From: DAOTVS01 sp034436375
GTDB lineage: Bacteria > Chloroflexota > Anaerolineae > SpSt-313
Direction: 5' to 3'
NCBI GenBank assembly: GCA_034436375.1
Contig: DAOTVS010000063.1
Span: 1-12,804 of the forward strand
DNA length: 12,804 bases
This document shows, one piece after another, positions 6,091-12,688 of this stretch (the stretch's first letter is position 1; every line of letters starts with the position of its first letter). The position numbers and the translations under genes are program-made. The notes under the pieces were generated by a model, which did no database searches, had not been told where the DNA came from, and worked only from the letters and a program-made list of their open reading frames with translations.

Positions 6091-9000
6091 TCAGCCTGCC
6101 AGAGGGATGATCTCACGGGCAACGGCATGGGCGGCGATAGCAAAGGGCCAGACGCGAACCGGGGTACCACGGTATTCCAGCGCGATAGCGGCGGCCAAGC
6201 GTTCTGCGTCATCCGGGGTCCGGGTGACTACGATGGCGAATCCTCCGCCGCCGGCCCCCGCCAGTTTGCAGCCCAGGCTGTAAGGCTGCATGAAGGCGAT
6301 CAGGCGATCGATAAAGGGATTGGTGCAGCGGGGGTCCATGCGCTTATTGAGCTCCCAGTGTTCAGCCAGAAGGCCCCCAAAGCGCTCCATGTCGCCTCGC
6401 TCCAGCGCCTGCCGCATGGTCGAGGCCAGCTGCCCAATCCCTTCCAGGGCGCGTATCATCTCCGGCTCACGGGCCATCCAGCGCCCCATCACGAGGCGCA
6501 GCAGGTTTTTCGCCATCCTCTGCTGCCCGGTGTATACGAGCAGCAGGCGGCGCTGCAGGGCCGCCCAGGTTTCAGCAGGCAGCCTGATAGCATCGATATG
6601 CAGGCGCTGCGGCAACCCGGGCTCAGAGGTGGTGAATTTGAGCCCTCCCACCAGCCCTCCGACCTGGTCCTGCCAGCCGCCGCCTGTAGTCATCATTTGC
6701 TCCAGGCAGAGTATGTCTCCGAACCACTGAGCTTCAGGCGCAGGGCCCCGGCCAAGCAATTGGTCCAGACAGGCCAGCGCGGCCCCGGCCATGATGGAGC
6801 TGGTGCCCAGCCCCGAGCCCCGGGGTATGGTGGTATCGGTGCGGAGCCGCAGGCCATAGCCCACCCGCCGCAGGATGTCTGCTATCGGCGTTGTGGGGTC
6901 GCCTTCGCCGGGCAAGATGGCCTTCATCACCAGCGCCGCCTTGTGCAGGGCGAACGGGTCGCTGGGATTGCTGTAGTCCAGCACCTCGCCCAGGCGCGAG
7001 GGTTCCACGGTGGCGCTGATATCGTCGCTCTCGAGAATGAGCCTCGGCTCATTCAGCCAGCGCGCCTCAACAGTGATGGGCAGAGCCCCCCCCAGCTCAA
7101 TGGCTGCGTTCAGCACAGCCCCCCCACGCTCGATGCTGTAGGGAGGGGTATCCGTCCACCCGCCGCCGAGATCGATTCGCGCCGCCGCCCGGACCCGTGC
7201 TCTTTGGCCAGGGATCACAGGCAGCAGCTCCCGTTTGCTGTGCAATATGAGGCCAGGCGCTTGTGCGGGGTTATGGACCTGGCCCTCGGTGGCAATCAGC
7301 CGCGATAGAACACTGAATGCCCGGCTCTCCCATGCGCTGTCGGCCAACGCCACTGCCAACGCCTGGTATCCGCGGATCTGCAGCAGGGGTCCACCCTGCT
7401 CCAGCCGCTCGGCGACGAGACGGCAGCGGCGGCCCCTCCCCTCTGTTTCCTCGCCCAACAGGGCGCTGGCTTCGGCCGCCGGTTTTTCCGCTTCGATGGC
7501 AACAAGAAAGCGCTGCGCGGCGATGCGATCCTCCAAAGCGGCCATCGCCAGAAGGAGCCGGTCAATGTTGGCCTCAGCAAAGCTCTCCGCCAGTGAGAGG
7601 CGGCGGCGGCTCTCCCAGCGAGCGCGCCAGCCAGCGCCAGCGCTCTGTGGGTCCTGGAGGGGCAAAGAGAGCTCAAGGCTCTCAGCACGCGTTTCCGCCA
7701 GGGGGTAGAGCCTGGCGTTCCAGAGCGTACACTCCTCTTCGGGCAGGCCCGGCCACAATGCCCTGGGCAGCATTTGTGCTGCAGCCAGCCATTCTGTCCA
7801 GGGTTTGCCCATGAACCGGGCACGGGAGTCAGTCCAGGGCAGCTTGGGGTCATCGTCGAGGCCGAAAACGCGGCTCACAAAGCCATCCTGTACGGGGACC
7901 TGATCGACAACCACATCCGTGCCGAGGGATAATGGCCCCTCCGCTTCAACCCCATGAATGAGCGCTGCCCCATTCCAGGAGAGCGGACCATTCAGGCAGC
8001 TATCAATGACAAGGGCAGGCCGCGTTGCATCTGGCCGCTGGCTTGTCTGGATGAGCGAATTGATGGCCACCAGTTGATCGGCCGCCGCTGCCGGAGGGCG
8101 CCAGGATGAAGCGACATGCCGCGCCCAGCCGCAGGTCCTGGCCAGATTGGCATCGAAAGCCATCAGTTGCCAGTACTCGTGGGTGGTCCCAACATGGGCA
8201 AAGACGGCCGGCTGCAGCAGGTCTACGGTAAACTGGGTCCCTCTGAGCTGGCCCCAAAGCACCTCCCTCGCTGCTCTGACCTGCGGCGTTGCCGGGCCAT
8301 CACTATGATCCTGCAGGTAGGTCTCGAGGCGCGTCGACCCGGCCAGGGGCAACAGGATATCGCCATAGAGGTTGAGGCCGCCCAGGGAATCGTGCCCTGC
8401 CAGCGGTGACAATGCACAGAGCGCAGCTACCGGCTCCTCTTGCCCCAGAGCAGCGAGCCGGCAAGCGGTGGGCGCATCCAGCCATACGAGCCCTGTGTCG
8501 ACCAGCACCGTCCCGTCAGCGCGGAGCGCCTGCCACCGGGCGAGTTCCTCGGGCTGAGGTTTGTGCAGATAGGCTCGCACCTGATGGCCATGCCCGTCGA
8601 TAGCATAGACGCCATGCTGCGAGGCCATCTCTGCTGGTGCAGCCGCTGCCACCCCGATCACACCACCCCGCGCAAAGGCGAGTTGGAGGTGATCAAAGAC
8701 CAGCAGCACATCGCCCGAAACCACAAGAACGCCGGCGGGCAATTCCCTCGTCAGGCCACTCAAGGAAACGAGGAATTCGTCGAAAACCGTGGAAGCGCGC
8801 TCAGAAGGCAAGGTCCGGGGCACGCGGGCGAAGAGTTTGCCCACGATCGAGCAGTGCGGCAGACGTTTGGATTCACCCCCAGAATGGATGAGCAACACCC
8901 GCTTCTCGGCCAGGGCATGCGCATCAGCCTCGGTCAATGCCCTCAGTGCTCGTATCGTGGCGCCGCCCGAGCCGATGCGTCGGCCTGGCGGGTCGGCCAT

Positions 9001-9210
9001 GACCATGAAACGTGTCCGGGCAGGCATGAGCCCGGCACTGGCTCGCCAGTCCAACTGCCGGCGATACATGTCGGCCTGGCGTTCGTTGTTTGCGGTCAGA
9101 ATGCAGAGGTCCCATCCCACACTGCTGGCAGGCTGCAATGATGCCAGATACTGCTCCCAGTTGTTGCGATGCGCTTGCTGTAGAAATGCCACGTGAGCAT
9201 CTGCAATCAT
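6091..9210 (-). CDS. fkp: Bifunctional L-fucokinase / GDP-fucose pyrophosphorylase
   Basis: A 1039-residue fusion that converts L-fucose to L-fucose-1-phosphate with ATP and then to GDP-L-fucose with GTP (salvage pathway), in the cytoplasm. The N-terminal pyrophosphorylase half shows RRIGSGGAT (77-85) and HSGGESKRLP (109-118), the nucleotide-binding loops of the fucokinase/pyrophosphorylase family. The C-terminal GHMP kinase half has ARIDLGGGWTDTPPYS (677-692), the phosphate-binding IPRGSGLGTSSI (795-806), GWQDQVGG (845-852) and the last GHMP motif LAGAGGGGFAIVV (983-995). The length is near that of Bacteroides Fkp (about 950). A ribosome site GGAGGG lies five bases before the ATG at 9208-9210. 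No de novo gmd/fcl genes are in the window, so the organism may import fucose for this polymer. A related C6 sugar substrate cannot be excluded. Confidence 0.9.
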   Translation of the reverse strand: MIADAHVAFLQQAHRNNWEQYLASLQPASSVGWDLCILTANNERQADMYRRQLDWRASAGLMPARTRFMVMADPPGRRIGSGGATIRALRALTEADAHALAEKRVLLIHSGGESKRLPHCSIVGKLFARVPRTLPSERASTVFDEFLVSLSGLTRELPAGVLVVSGDVLLVFDHLQLAFARGGVIGVAAAAPAEMASQHGVYAIDGHGHQVRAYLHKPQPEELARWQALRADGTVLVDTGLVWLDAPTACRLAALGQEEPVAALCALSPLAGHDSLGGLNLYGDILLPLAGSTRLETYLQDHSDGPATPQVRAAREVLWGQLRGTQFTVDLLQPAVFAHVGTTHEYWQLMAFDANLARTCGWARHVASSWRPPAAAADQLVAINSLIQTSQRPDATRPALVIDSCLNGPLSWNGAALIHGVEAEGPLSLGTDVVVDQVPVQDGFVSRVFGLDDDPKLPWTDSRARFMGKPWTEWLAAAQMLPRALWPGLPEEECTLWNARLYPLAETRAESLELSLPLQDPQSAGAGWRARWESRRRLSLAESFAEANIDRLLLAMAALEDRIAAQRFLVAIEAEKPAAEASALLGEETEGRGRRCRLVAERLEQGGPLLQIRGYQALAVALADSAWESRAFSVLSRLIATEGQVHNPAQAPGLILHSKRELLPVIPGQRARVRAAARIDLGGGWTDTPPYSIERGGAVLNAAIELGGALPITVEARWLNEPRLILESDDISATVEPSRLGEVLDYSNPSDPFALHKAALVMKAILPGEGDPTTPIADILRRVGYGLRLRTDTTIPRGSGLGTSSIMAGAALACLDQLLGRGPAPEAQWFGDILCLEQMMTTGGGWQDQVGGLVGGLKFTTSEPGLPQRLHIDAIRLPAETWAALQRRLLLVYTGQQRMAKNLLRLVMGRWMAREPEMIRALEGIGQLASTMRQALERGDMERFGGLLAEHWELNKRMDPRCTNPFIDRLIAFMQPYSLGCKLAGAGGGGFAIVVTRTPDDAERLAAAIALEYRGTPVRVWPFAIAAHAVAREIIPLAG

Positions 9211-9250
9211 ATATGCCCTCCGGCTTAGACGTTTCCGGGCGCGCCAGGCT

Positions 9251-9288
9251 ATCCGGCGCCATCATGGCGCCCCATGAAGGGGCCGGAT
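9251..9288 (-). repeat. Compact multi-arm palindrome before fkp
   Basis: Thirty-eight GC-rich bases in the 82-bp gap between the Cys-rich gene and fkp. ATCCGGC (9251-9257) pairs with GCCGGAT (9282-9288). Inside lie GGCGCC-ATCAT-GGCGCC (9255-9271) and GCCCC-ATGAA-GGGGC (9269-9283). These can form a three-way junction or two alternating hairpins. No U tract follows on the minus strand, so it is not a typical terminator. It ends about 40 bases before the fkp start and could affect message stability or translation. Confidence 0.5.
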
Positions 9289-9292
9289 CCTC

Positions 9293-9847
9293 CTATCTAT
9301 CGGCGCTGAGCCTCTCCAGCCATTCCTCACGCCAGAAGAGATGGCATGAGCGATCGCATCGCCCGAAATCCGCCGTTCCCTGGCAGATCACCCCTTCCAG
9401 CAGCACAATGCCCCTGCATCGCTTGACCTGGAGATCGCGCTCATCGACAAATCTCTCCATGGCCCTCAAAACCCGTTGGGTGGTGCCGCAATACTGGGCC
9501 ATCTCGGGCATGAAGGTGCAGCCTTTGAGCTGCCGCCAATGATTGAGCGTCGCTTCGATCTGCTCCCTGGATCGCACCCGCACCAGATCGCCGGCCTTCA
9601 ATGAAGGGCCGCCAGCCACCGGGGGCGCAGCCAACGGTTTGACGTCTCGGCCCCGAAGCCTGGCTGCCCAGTTCATCAAGTTATTCGTTGCCGACTTGAA
9701 CGCCCGCTCCCTGCGCGGGCTCAGGTGTCTGCGTATCAGCAATTTCAGGCGTCTGGCGAATGAAGCGCGCGGCGCCTCTGCGATGCCCACGGCAATGGGC
9801 TGCAGACAGGTTATCTGGCAATCCACTCGCACCCCTTGGCCATTCAT
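9293..9847 (-). CDS. Small Cys-rich conserved protein, function unknown
   Basis: A 184-residue protein I recognise only as a recurring companion in glycan loci, with no known function. The N-terminal 75 residues are basic and low in complexity. The C-terminal part (83-180) looks like a compact domain: AGDLVRVRSREQIEATLNHW (85-104), KGCTFMPEMAQYCG (108-121), GIVLLEGVICQG (146-157), then GRCDRSCHLFWREEWLER (162-179). Cysteines at 110, 120, 144, 155, 164 and 168 could bind zinc or an iron-sulfur cluster. No signal peptide or membrane segment is seen. The ATG at 9845-9847 has GGGAG about nine bases upstream. It lies 158 bases after the GNAT gene and 82 bases before fkp, so it is probably part of that transcript. 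A role in modifying or carrying an acyl or amino group is a guess from the context. Confidence 0.7.
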   Translation of the reverse strand: MNGQGVRVDCQITCLQPIAVGIAEAPRASFARRLKLLIRRHLSPRRERAFKSATNNLMNWAARLRGRDVKPLAAPPVAGGPSLKAGDLVRVRSREQIEATLNHWRQLKGCTFMPEMAQYCGTTQRVLRAMERFVDERDLQVKRCRGIVLLEGVICQGTADFGRCDRSCHLFWREEWLERLSADR

Positions 9848-10005
9848 ACCTTTTGTCTCCCTGCCGGCCTGCAGGCAGCCATCGTCCGAAGACTCTCACG
9901 AAAGCGCCGCCAGGTCGTGTTTGCAAACCCGTAGCATAGCCCGTGTGGGCGCCGTGAGCGGCGAAACGCCCGCCTTGGCGTGGCGAGGCGGGCACAAGGT
10001 TCCGC
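9848..10005 (-). other. 158-bp gap between acyltransferase and Cys-rich genes
   Basis: No gene seen. It holds a hairpin just after the acyltransferase stop (listed separately), a perfect 10-bp palindrome GTTTGCAAAC (9919-9928), and a second, GCCTGCAGGC, shortly before the Cys-rich start. A weak TATGCT -10-like string lies near 9932-9938 on the minus strand, without a matching -35. I do not call a promoter. Confidence 0.35.
9968..9993 (-). terminator. GC-rich hairpin after the acyltransferase gene (weak terminator candidate)
   Basis: On the minus strand GCCCGCCT (9986-9993) and AGGCGGGC (9968-9975) form a perfect 8-bp stem with a 10-base loop, starting 12 bases after the TAG stop. The following bases are only GTTTCG, so termination would be weak. 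It may act in partial termination or message end protection. Confidence 0.35.
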
Positions 10006-11007
10006 CTAACGCAAAGACGCTGCCACCCCCCGATCCAATGCAGGCTTTCCCGCTGGAGGGGCGGCTTCCAGGACCTTGAGCAACTCGTCTCTGCAAGCTG
10101 CTAAGCATTCGGGCCAGTCTTGCTGATCCAGATTGCGCCTCCCTTCCAGGTAAAAACGCATCATGCCCTCTGTTTTGGTCAACATTGGGCTATGGGCGCC
10201 ACTGTTGAGCATGCTCCTGATCACTCTGTGGCCTGGCCGACAGAGGGGGGCCAACAGAGGATGGAAAACCACTCTCTGGCGCACTGGCCTGGCAGTGAAC
10301 CCCATGCGCAGCTTGAACTGATCTATGCCTGCGTCAGCATCCAGCGAGTGGAGCCCAGAGAACACAAATGAGACATCAGGGTGCTGGAATGCCGCCTGGG
10401 TGACGGCAAAGTAGATGGCATTGTTAACGCGGAACCCCAGACTCTCGGAGGTGCTCTGCTCATAGAGCAAGGTGAAGCAGCCTTCGCCGTGAAAGGCCAG
10501 GAACGATGCAGCCAGCTGTCCCTCGTGGAGGGCCCCCCACGCTTCAAAGCCAGGCAGGCCCTCAGCGCTCAGACAGAGCCGGCGCCACCAGACCTCATCC
10601 TCTGCACTGGCCCTGCCCTGCCGCGCCAGGGTTTCCTGGCGCAGGCGCCAGCCTTCCTCGGCCAGCCTGGAAAGCGTAATAGGCTCGATGCGGGCGTAAT
10701 CGAGCCCGTGGCGCACATTCTGTCGCACCTGACGGGGCAAGTTCTTGAGGCAGTAAGCAGGCTCATCGCAGACCATGTGATAGCTCACTTTGCCCACAGG
10801 CGCCGTGAGCGGGGTGGAATAGCGCAGGGCGATGGCCCGGTTCGCCACGAGCAGGCTCCTCAACTCCTGTTCGGAAGGCTCAATGAGCCAGTGAAACGGA
10901 AAAGCCTGATAGACTCGCGGGCTCGCTTCGTACCAGTAGCTGCTGGTGGAACGCAAAAGACGACAGCCCCGGCGGCGGAACCATTCGGCCATTACATCGG
11001 CGTTCAT
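10006..11007 (-). CDS. GNAT / FemAB-like acyltransferase
   Basis: A 333-residue protein of the GNAT superfamily, FemAB-like type (Acetyltransf_6 group). The segment LPRQVRQNVRHGLDYARIEP (90-109) resembles the basic helix and start of the second GNAT-like unit. The core (about 155-240) carries WGALHEGQLAASFLAFHG, LLYEQSTSESLGFRVNNAIY (180-199) and DQFKLRMGFTARPV (229-242), a pattern typical of this group. It would transfer an acyl or aminoacyl group from CoA or tRNA to an amine or hydroxyl of a sugar or lipid. An upstream in-frame ATG (11136) would overlap the GT4 gene by 98 bases. The start at 11005-11007 is preferred because AGGAGGT lies immediately upstream and the domain needs no more sequence. 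It follows the GT4 gene by 31 bases, in one operon. Donor and acceptor are unknown. Confidence 0.8.
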   Translation of the reverse strand: MNADVMAEWFRRRGCRLLRSTSSYWYEASPRVYQAFPFHWLIEPSEQELRSLLVANRAIALRYSTPLTAPVGKVSYHMVCDEPAYCLKNLPRQVRQNVRHGLDYARIEPITLSRLAEEGWRLRQETLARQGRASAEDEVWWRRLCLSAEGLPGFEAWGALHEGQLAASFLAFHGEGCFTLLYEQSTSESLGFRVNNAIYFAVTQAAFQHPDVSFVFSGLHSLDADAGIDQFKLRMGFTARPVRQRVVFHPLLAPLCRPGHRVIRSMLNSGAHSPMLTKTEGMMRFYLEGRRNLDQQDWPECLAACRDELLKVLEAAPPAGKPALDRGVAASLR

Positions 11008-11010
11008 GTT

Positions 11011-11017
11011 ACCTCCT
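11011..11017 (-). promoter_or_regulatory. Ribosome binding site fixing the acyltransferase start
   Basis: Reads AGGAGGT on the minus strand, three bases before the ATG at 11005-11007. It sits in the gap after the GT4 stop and rules in the short form of the acyltransferase over the 376-codon reading. Confidence 0.75.
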
Positions 11018-11038
11018 GGTATGCTTCCCAGAGCGCCG

Positions 11039-12280
11039 TTACGAGAGATGGCCTTTGGCTTCCAACAGGTTGAGCAACATGCGCTCGTAGAGAGCGACGC
11101 AATGCGCCCGCGAGTAGTTGGATGCCAACGCTGCACGCCCGTTCTGCCCCATTTGCAGCAATCGTTCAGGCTGCTGCCGTGCTTCCAGGATGGCCTGGGC
11201 TAATAGCGCCGGCTCCTCCGGAGGCACATTGATGCCGCACTGCGCCTTTTGGACCAACATGGCGACTTCGCTGTCTGTTGGCGCTACAGCCAGGATCGGG
11301 CGCGCACTCGCCATGACGTTAAATGCCTTGCTGGGTAGAGAAGTCAGAGCTGACCGGGCATTGAGGGTCACCAAACTCAGGTCAGCTGCGGCCAACATCT
11401 GAGGAAAGGCCCCGCGCGGCTGGAACGGGAGGAACAGGACGTTTTGCAGTCCTTTATCGCGAGCCAGGTCCTCAAGAGCGGGTCTCCTGACCCCTTCACC
11501 GACGATGACAAAACGTATGTCCGTCTCCTCGCGCAGTAATTGGGCTGCGGATAGCACCTCCTCCAGGCTGGAAGTCAGCCCGATATTCCCGGCATAGAGC
11601 ACCACGAACTTGCCGGCCAGGCCATGCTGCTCACGGAAAGCGTTCTCTTTGGGAAGGGGACGCACCGTATCGGGGTCCGCCCAGACAGGGATGAGGGTCA
11701 TTCTGCCGGGTGGGACGCCTTTACTGAGCAGGTTCCGGCGGAAGCTTTCCGCGATCAATGAGATGTGCGTGGCCCGGCGGTAGAGGAAACGCTCCATCGC
11801 AGCAAAGAAGCGAATGGCCGTCCGATTGGTTAGCACGCCGGCCGCTACGGCCGCATCTGGGTAGAGGTCCTCCAACTGAAGCACCCAGGGTACCCGCCAC
11901 AAACGACTCAGCAGCCATGCCGTCAGGCCCAGGGGGAGGGGCGGCGAGTAGCTCACCACGATTTCTGGCTTGCCAGCCAGCAGGCCGCCGTAAAGGGCCG
12001 TCGCGCTAAAGGTGCCATAGTGTGCGATGCGCCGCCAGAAGGTCTTGTGGGGGGAGATATAGCTCCAGGTGCGGATCACCCGCACCCCTGCCTGTCGCTC
12101 CACCTGATAGACCCGATTGCGGTACCCGGTAAACACCCGCCCATAGGGATAACTGGGGGCGCCTGTGACAAACGTAACCTGGTGCCCTCGTTTGACCAGG
12201 TCGGTCGCCAGTTCGGTAGTCAGCACCGCTGCACTCACGTCTTCGGGAGCGTAGCATTGCGCTAAGAACATGACATGCAT
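11039..12280 (-). CDS. Glycosyltransferase family 4, WbuB/WcaI-like
   Basis: A 413-residue GT-B fold glycosyltransferase. The N-terminal domain opens with MFLAQCYAPEDVSAAVLTTE (4-23), close to the start of WbuB/WcaI-type enzymes of O-antigen and colanic acid loci. LEDLYPDAAVAAG (136-148) precedes the hinge. The donor-binding domain shows LYAGNIGLTSSLEEVL (228-243), FVIVGEG (257-263) and LPSKAFNVMASARPILA (315-331), where this subfamily has PSK in place of the usual first Glu of the EX7E motif. Transfer of a sugar, fucose or N-acetylfucosamine being possible, to a lipid-linked intermediate at the inner face of the membrane is likely. The ATG at 12278-12280 has AGGAG nine bases upstream. It is the first gene after the long leader and the predicted promoter at 12626-12688. 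Confidence 0.9.
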   Translation of the reverse strand: MHVMFLAQCYAPEDVSAAVLTTELATDLVKRGHQVTFVTGAPSYPYGRVFTGYRNRVYQVERQAGVRVIRTWSYISPHKTFWRRIAHYGTFSATALYGGLLAGKPEIVVSYSPPLPLGLTAWLLSRLWRVPWVLQLEDLYPDAAVAAGVLTNRTAIRFFAAMERFLYRRATHISLIAESFRRNLLSKGVPPGRMTLIPVWADPDTVRPLPKENAFREQHGLAGKFVVLYAGNIGLTSSLEEVLSAAQLLREETDIRFVIVGEGVRRPALEDLARDKGLQNVLFLPFQPRGAFPQMLAAADLSLVTLNARSALTSLPSKAFNVMASARPILAVAPTDSEVAMLVQKAQCGINVPPEEPALLAQAILEARQQPERLLQMGQNGRAALASNYSRAHCVALYERMLLNLLEAKGHLS

Positions 12281-12358
12281 GGGAGATCGCTCCTGCGCCT
12301 TGCCCCGGGCGCCTGGCTATCATGATGCTATTGAGTCACGCTGACCGCTATTGCGCTC

Positions 12359-12416
12359 AGCTTGTGAGGGCCAACGGTCGCAGGCACACCTGCATCGCCC
12401 ACTGGTTGCGCAAGCT
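12359..12416 (-). other. Nested stem-loop in the leader
   Basis: On the minus strand AGCTTG (12411-12416) pairs with CAAGCT (12359-12364), CAAC with GTTG inside that, and GCAGG-TGTG-CCTGC forms the tip. Three stacked helices in 58 bases, downstream of the terminator. A short-stem hairpin, CGC-AATA-GCG, follows it. Confidence 0.4.
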
Positions 12417-12438
12417 ATGATTGTTGTGCCTCAATCGG

Positions 12439-12484
12439 AAAAATCAAGGCTGGCGCTGTGCGCACAATACACAACACCAGCCTC
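12439..12484 (-). terminator. Intrinsic terminator inside the leader
   Basis: On the minus strand GAGGCTGGTGTTGTG (12470-12484) pairs with CACAGCGCCAGCCTT (12446-12460) over 15 bp with no gaps. Three of these are G-U wobbles, which pair only in minus-strand RNA. The loop is 9 nt, then two bases and U5 (12439-12443). It lies about 160 bases before the first gene and about 135 bases after the predicted transcript start. Confidence 0.65.
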
Positions 12485-12599
12485 CGGGTCTTTTCCACCT
12501 CTGTCGAAGCCGGATATCGAAGCATCATGGAGAGGACAGCGCCTTTGGCCGCCCAAGGGCAACGGCTTCTACCGCCAGCACCAGGTTCAGAGCTTGTGA

Positions 12600-12615
12600 T
12601 GTCGCAATAGCGACA
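12600..12615. repeat. Hairpin at predicted transcript 5' end
   Basis: TGTCGC-AATA-GCGACA is a perfect 6-bp stem with a 4-base loop. On the plus strand it is followed by GTTTT and could be a weak terminator for rightward transcription. On the minus strand it would lie at the very 5' end of the leader. CGCTATTGCG recurs in the opposite sense at 12346-12355. Confidence 0.4.
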
Positions 12616-12625
12616 GTTTTACTAA

Positions 12626-12688
12626 AGTATATCCTGGCAAGGTTACAACATGGTAGCAGAAGAGGTTAGCGAATGATCTGAAAGCCGA
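12626..12688 (-). promoter_or_regulatory. Promoter/operator module, copy A (before the first GT4 gene)
   Basis: On the minus strand this reads TCGGC, TCAGATCATTCGCT, ACCT, five bases, a GCTAC..GTAACC dyad, seven bases, and GATATACT. It matches copy B at 22 of 26 bases in the upstream block and 14 of 17 in the dyad. The 8-base -10 segment is identical and the dyad-to-box spacing is the same. TATACT occupies 12626-12631. The upstream block is one base further away than in copy B. Confidence 0.6.
12641..12657. promoter_or_regulatory. Dyad in copy A, candidate operator
   Basis: GGTTACAACATGGTAGC has the same half-sites (GGTTAC, six bases, GTAGC) as the dyad at 6001-6018, with a changed centre. 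Conserved half-sites with a variable middle are what a dimeric DNA-binding protein would select. Confidence 0.5.

Larger units (their letters stand above)
12281..12619 (-). ncRNA. Long structured 5' leader (candidate attenuator region)
   Basis: If the promoter at 12626-12688 is real, transcription starts near 12619 and the first gene has a leader of about 340 nt. In order it holds a 5' hairpin (12600-12615), a strong intrinsic terminator (12439-12484) and a nested stem-loop (12359-12416). GGCGCUGU (12536-12543, minus-strand sense) is perfectly complementary to ACAGCGCC in the 3' arm of the terminator (12452-12459), a possible alternative pairing. I match it to no known riboswitch class. A 37-codon ORF (12415-12528) has no ribosome site and is probably chance. 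It could instead be the 3' end of an unseen upstream transcript. Confidence 0.4.

Noticed and set aside
6127..7308. 393-codon plus-strand ORF opposite fkp
   Set aside because: It lies wholly antisense to the kinase half of fkp, whose motifs are intact. The translation is Gln/Pro/Arg-rich without any domain; it is a GC-driven shadow.
11008..11136. N-terminal extension of the acyltransferase to the ATG at 11136
   Set aside because: It would overlap the GT4 gene by 98 bases, reads as Ser/Cys/Arg-rich noise, and a strong AGGAGGT sits just before the ATG at 11007.
12415..12528. 37-codon minus-strand ORF as an attenuation leader peptide
   Set aside because: It has no Shine-Dalgarno and no run of one regulatory codon, and it runs through the terminator stem and past it.
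12351..12599. 82-codon plus-strand ORF followed by a hairpin and GTTTT
   Set aside because: The hairpin after its stop is tempting as a terminator, but the translation has no domain and no ribosome site, and the region carries minus-strand regulatory structure.
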